A DNA stretch of 64,000 nt from Polytrichum commune (Eukaryota; Streptophyta; Polytrichopsida; Polytrichales; Polytrichaceae), in contig OX485805.1 of assembly GCA_950295325.1 (NCBI GenBank), forward strand, positions 26,337,501-26,401,500. The letters run 5' to 3'. Of this stretch, positions 61,049-64,000 are shown piece by piece. Both the position numbers and the translations under genes were made by a program. The notes under the pieces were generated by a model that was given only the letters and a program-made list of their open reading frames with translations, was not told the origin of the DNA and ran no database searches. Every line of letters starts with the position of its first letter. Position 1 is the first letter of the stretch.

Positions 61049-64000
61049 TTACTTTCTGCGAGGAATTTGGGACATTGGCTTTGACCGCTTCAGCTGCCAA
61101 AACAAAAGAAACAAATATCAGGTGGAGAACAAGAAGATTAAATTGCGACAACTTACATCATACTTTTCCAAATCATGGTGAAAGCGAGTAACTTTACCTC
61201 GTCAGGAATAATATCAAGAATTACAAAGCACATACAGAACTAATCGGTCATAACATTACTCAGCTGATGAGCTGTGTTCAGCTGCCCTGACTTCAAGAGT
61301 TAGTCTGAAGCAGTGGGATTCCAGCATCTGGAGTCTTTATTCTCGAATCTACTGCTGGGCCCATGAACACAGTTTATCAGCTGAGTAATGTTATGGTAGA
61401 TAGAGCATAACTCCTCTATATTTGGTGCCTGATATTGCCAAGGCCTTAAACCTTTGCAGCGGGAGATAAGGACCCCACATCCAAGAAAGTCATCTTTTAT
61501 ACCTACTACTTGTAATGCCATCCAAGAATGCCATACTTTTATACCATCTTGAGCACTTTGCAATGCAGAACTGGCAAGTCCAGAGAACAACATTTCTATG
61601 GACTAAGGCCACATTTATACTAGAGAAGTTGAGAGCTCAAAAAGACGAGCATTCTCATTGGTGGGGATGCATGCTTGTTTGCTCAAATCCACTTTACACG
61701 AGCTTTCAACTGGAGAGCTTAGACTTTTTACAGGCTTACAATGCTTACATTGTGCCTTGATGGTTCCATGTGGAACAACTATAACCAGTTCCTAAGATCT
61801 TAAGAATGTTGAGAGCTCGAGCTCTCTTGTTTAGTGGGCCCCAAGCCAATGGGCTTTCAAGAATTCTTTGGTGTATCAGGAATGTTTCTTTGTTTAGTAT
61901 CATTCCCCCCTTCAAATCTCACTTTGAGCATGACCGATCTACACGTGCTCAAACTATTGAGAGCTTGAAGATTCGTCAAGCTCTCAATAGTATAGGCCCG
62001 CCTTGTCAATTCCAAGACTTATCCAACTCCCTCAAATTTGCATGTTCGACTTCTCAACTCAAGCTCTAGCTTAATGGGTCCCTTACTATGTGTAATGAAC
62101 TGGGAGTTGCAAATAATTGACAATGTACAGAGTTCCATAGACTTCAGAATGCTTTGTCTATGACTGAAGTGGAGCCTGTCCTACTACTGACAAGAAATGT
62201 CCGTATGAAAATGAACTCCAAAACTTACCTTTTCAGCATTAAACAATTCATCTGCAAGTGTTTCAGCTTCTTTGCGTTTCCGCTCCTGTTGCATGAATTC
62301 GTTGCGCTCTCGACCTGAATCAGAATCTCTGTACCAAAGAAATGCAGGTCTCTTTAGTAGTTGGTAAATTTGTATACAAGTCTATCTCCTTCAAAGGTGC
62401 TAAATGATGATGATTATAATGATTTATGGATGTAAGATCAGAAACACAAAGCTCTATTCTGTATAAAATAGGGAATGCTTTACAGCAAAAGCTGACTCTG
62501 ATCAGCTTGGACAAGTGTCTCCAACCCAACTTAAGTCAAAAGAACAAGAAGTTATTTGTGGCGAATTCAATCTCAACACTCAAAAGCATTACAGAAGAGA
62601 ATCCCACCTGTAAGGTTCTTTAGCAAATGGAATCAGAGTCATGAATGTGTTGCCTGACAACCCCACCCCAAGTCCCTGCAACAAGATTTAACATGCATCA
62701 GTTAGTCAGACTTGTGAACTCAAGCTCAAGCAAGAATGATGAATATGTGTAACAGCATTATCTAAGTTATATGGATAAGAGAAAAAGAAACTTGCAATCC
62801 TGCACTTGCAGCAGTCAGTCACTTATTGCCACTTTTTTACACTAGAGCTTGGGGGCCCGTGACTATTGAAATCTAAATTCACTCATTGGTGGGAAAGACT
62901 GAGACCATCCTACTTCACTTTACACTAGAGCTTGAGGTCCTAAGAGTCTAAGGAAGTTTGAATGGATGAAAAACCTACAAGGAGTCCTATATGGTCATGT
63001 AATGGCTAATGTTTCATGGTCTACCGGATTTTGCACCATACCCACCTGTTTGAGGTGGGTCTAACACAAAACTGGGAGACAATAACACTTCAGAATCTCA
63101 TCACAACCCTTGATATAATATAGCTTATGTGTGGAAGGACCCACATGAATTTGATGGTGATGGAATTATAAGGCATTCAGTTGAGAGCCCAGTCGTGTAT
63201 GAATGTCTTTACATTACACTAGAACACCTCTGACCCCACAAAAAACCTGAGTTCAATTCTCCATGTAATGGCCTTTGGATGAGTTTTGAGGGCCTACACA
63301 ATTTCATAGTCATGGCCCTTGGCCATAGTGTAAAATGGGATTTAGAAAGAGGTAACCCTATCAGATAGAGAGCACATGTCACTGCCTTCGGGTCCAACTC
63401 AGTGAAGTGAGTGCATTTAGGAAGAAGTGAATCCCTTGCAAGAGCAAGAAACCCAAAAATTTACCTTTTTTACAAAGCGCTTGAAGTTTGGAACAGATCC
63501 TGATAAGGAAGTTTCTGGACATGACACCATTGTCACCTCCTTGGGTACCACCAATTTGCTGAAAATTATATCAGCCTGGACCGCTTGGGTAGAATCTGTA
63601 CCCACATCTTTGCTTGAGCCCTCAGCTTTAGGTATTGGTTGTGAACCCACTTCCCTCCTACTGGAACTTACAAATGGCAATCGACCAACTCCACTGGGTA
63701 CTTGAACAGCACCTTCAATGTCCTCCAAAATGGCTTGACTGACCACCTTGCTGGTTTTATTTCCATCATTTTGGCTAAAATATTTCTCAATTGTCCCAGA
63801 CCCCACAGTTTGGGTCTGGGGCTTTCTCTTCGTTGTGGATTTGTCCTGTTTCTGGTCAAGCTCCTTCAGAGCTCCTAAGCTAGTAACATTCTTAGGATGT
63901 CTTGTATATACTTTTGGAGTCTCATAATGGTCTTGGTTATCTATCTTCTGCCGCTTCCCAATGGAAGCATCAAATGCTTCAGGACTTCCATCATCAAGTT
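61049..64000 (-). CDS. NBS1: NBS1 (nibrin) homologue, 3' exons, gene continues past the window
   Basis: NBS1 is the MRE11-RAD50 partner that senses DNA double-strand breaks in the nucleus. Four minus-strand exons are joined by GT-AG introns in phase: 64,000-63,465 (partial), 62,675-62,608, 62,328-62,229 and 61,093-61,049. The first is a low-complexity linker with Gly-Thr-Ile-Glu-Lys-Tyr-Phe and ends Pro-Asn-Phe-Lys-Arg-Phe-Val-Lys-Lys. Then come Ser-Gly-Asn-Thr-Phe-Met-Thr-Leu-Ile-Pro-Phe-Ala-Lys-Glu-Pro-Tyr, and Asn-Glu-Phe-Met-Gln-Gln-Glu-Arg-Lys-Arg-Lys-Glu-Ala-Glu with Leu-Ala-Asp-Glu-Leu-Phe-Asn, the conserved C-terminal MRE11-contact region of plant NBS1. The last exon gives a 14-residue basic tail and TAA. 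The FHA and BRCT domains would lie outside the window. No breaks seen. The last intron is long and carries a hairpin repeat; another intron holds a MITE. Confidence 0.8.
61245..61400. repeat. Inverted repeat in the last NBS1 intron
   Basis: 'cataacattactcagctgat' at about 61,249 pairs with 'atcagctgagtaatgttatg' at about 61,375; the match extends through 'gctgtgttca' with few mismatches, around a roughly 90-bp middle. Probably a small MITE. Confidence 0.75.
62840..63345 (-). mobile_element. MITE family M1, copy 3, in an NBS1 intron
   Basis: The inverted relative of 8,870-9,370. Its two ends are 'tttttacactagagcttggg' on the left and, on the minus strand, 'ttttacactatggccaaggg' on the right, imperfect inverted repeats sharing TTTTACACTA and 'catgacta'/'cgtgacta'. 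It lies between the first and second visible NBS1 exons, which are separated by 63,464-62,676. Confidence 0.7.

Overview
This is nuclear DNA from a land plant or a close streptophyte relative. The evidence is GT-AG introns throughout, dense MITEs, Harbinger, pogo and Mutator-like (MULE) DNA transposons, and two plant-type host sequences: a decayed AP-4 epsilon adaptin, and the 3' end of a gene that reads as NBS1/nibrin. The species cannot be told from the sequence. No prokaryotic operon, CRISPR array or tRNA was recognised.

Layout. 1-24 kb is gene-poor and built from repeats: MITEs with TTTACACTATGG-like ends, an AACCGGTT-rich repeat present five times, a 227-bp tandem repeat, a CACTA-like hairpin MITE, and a Harbinger transposase relic (18.1-19.7 kb) cut by a pogo-like element. 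24.2-25.7 kb holds AP-4 epsilon pseudogene pieces with a 5S-rRNA-like segment between them. 27,180-57,939 is one 30.8-kb Mutator-like element with 43-bp terminal inverted repeats and a perfect 9-bp target duplication. 58-61 kb is intergenic repeat DNA. 61.0-64.0 kb carries the last four visible exons of NBS1 on the minus strand.

The 30.8-kb element is two transposons. The outer MULE encodes a transposase (plus strand) and, convergently, a multi-exon gene ending in a C48/Ulp1-type cysteine protease (minus strand). A second MULE of 17,848 bp (30,341-48,188) sits inside the outer transposase gene, flanked by a perfect 10-bp duplication. It splits the DDE domain from the SWIM zinc finger.

The inner MULE is the most unusual part. 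It has its own transposase (minus strand, one in-frame stop). Divergently, it carries an eight-exon gene whose exons join into one open frame of 1,096 codons. That protein has a ParB/sulfiredoxin-like Asp-Gly-Asn-His-Arg motif near its N-terminus, a nuclear localisation-like basic stretch, and a C-terminal domain with the circular order of a beta-class amino-methyltransferase (motif IV before motif I); both motifs are altered from consensus. Between the two divergent genes lies a roughly 5-kb satellite of 170-bp monomers, nearly every one carrying the palindrome CTGTCGGATCCGACAG. A transposon-borne ParB-methyltransferase-like protein beside an array of GATC-centred palindromes is the best candidate here for an undescribed system. 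The functional link between them is inference.
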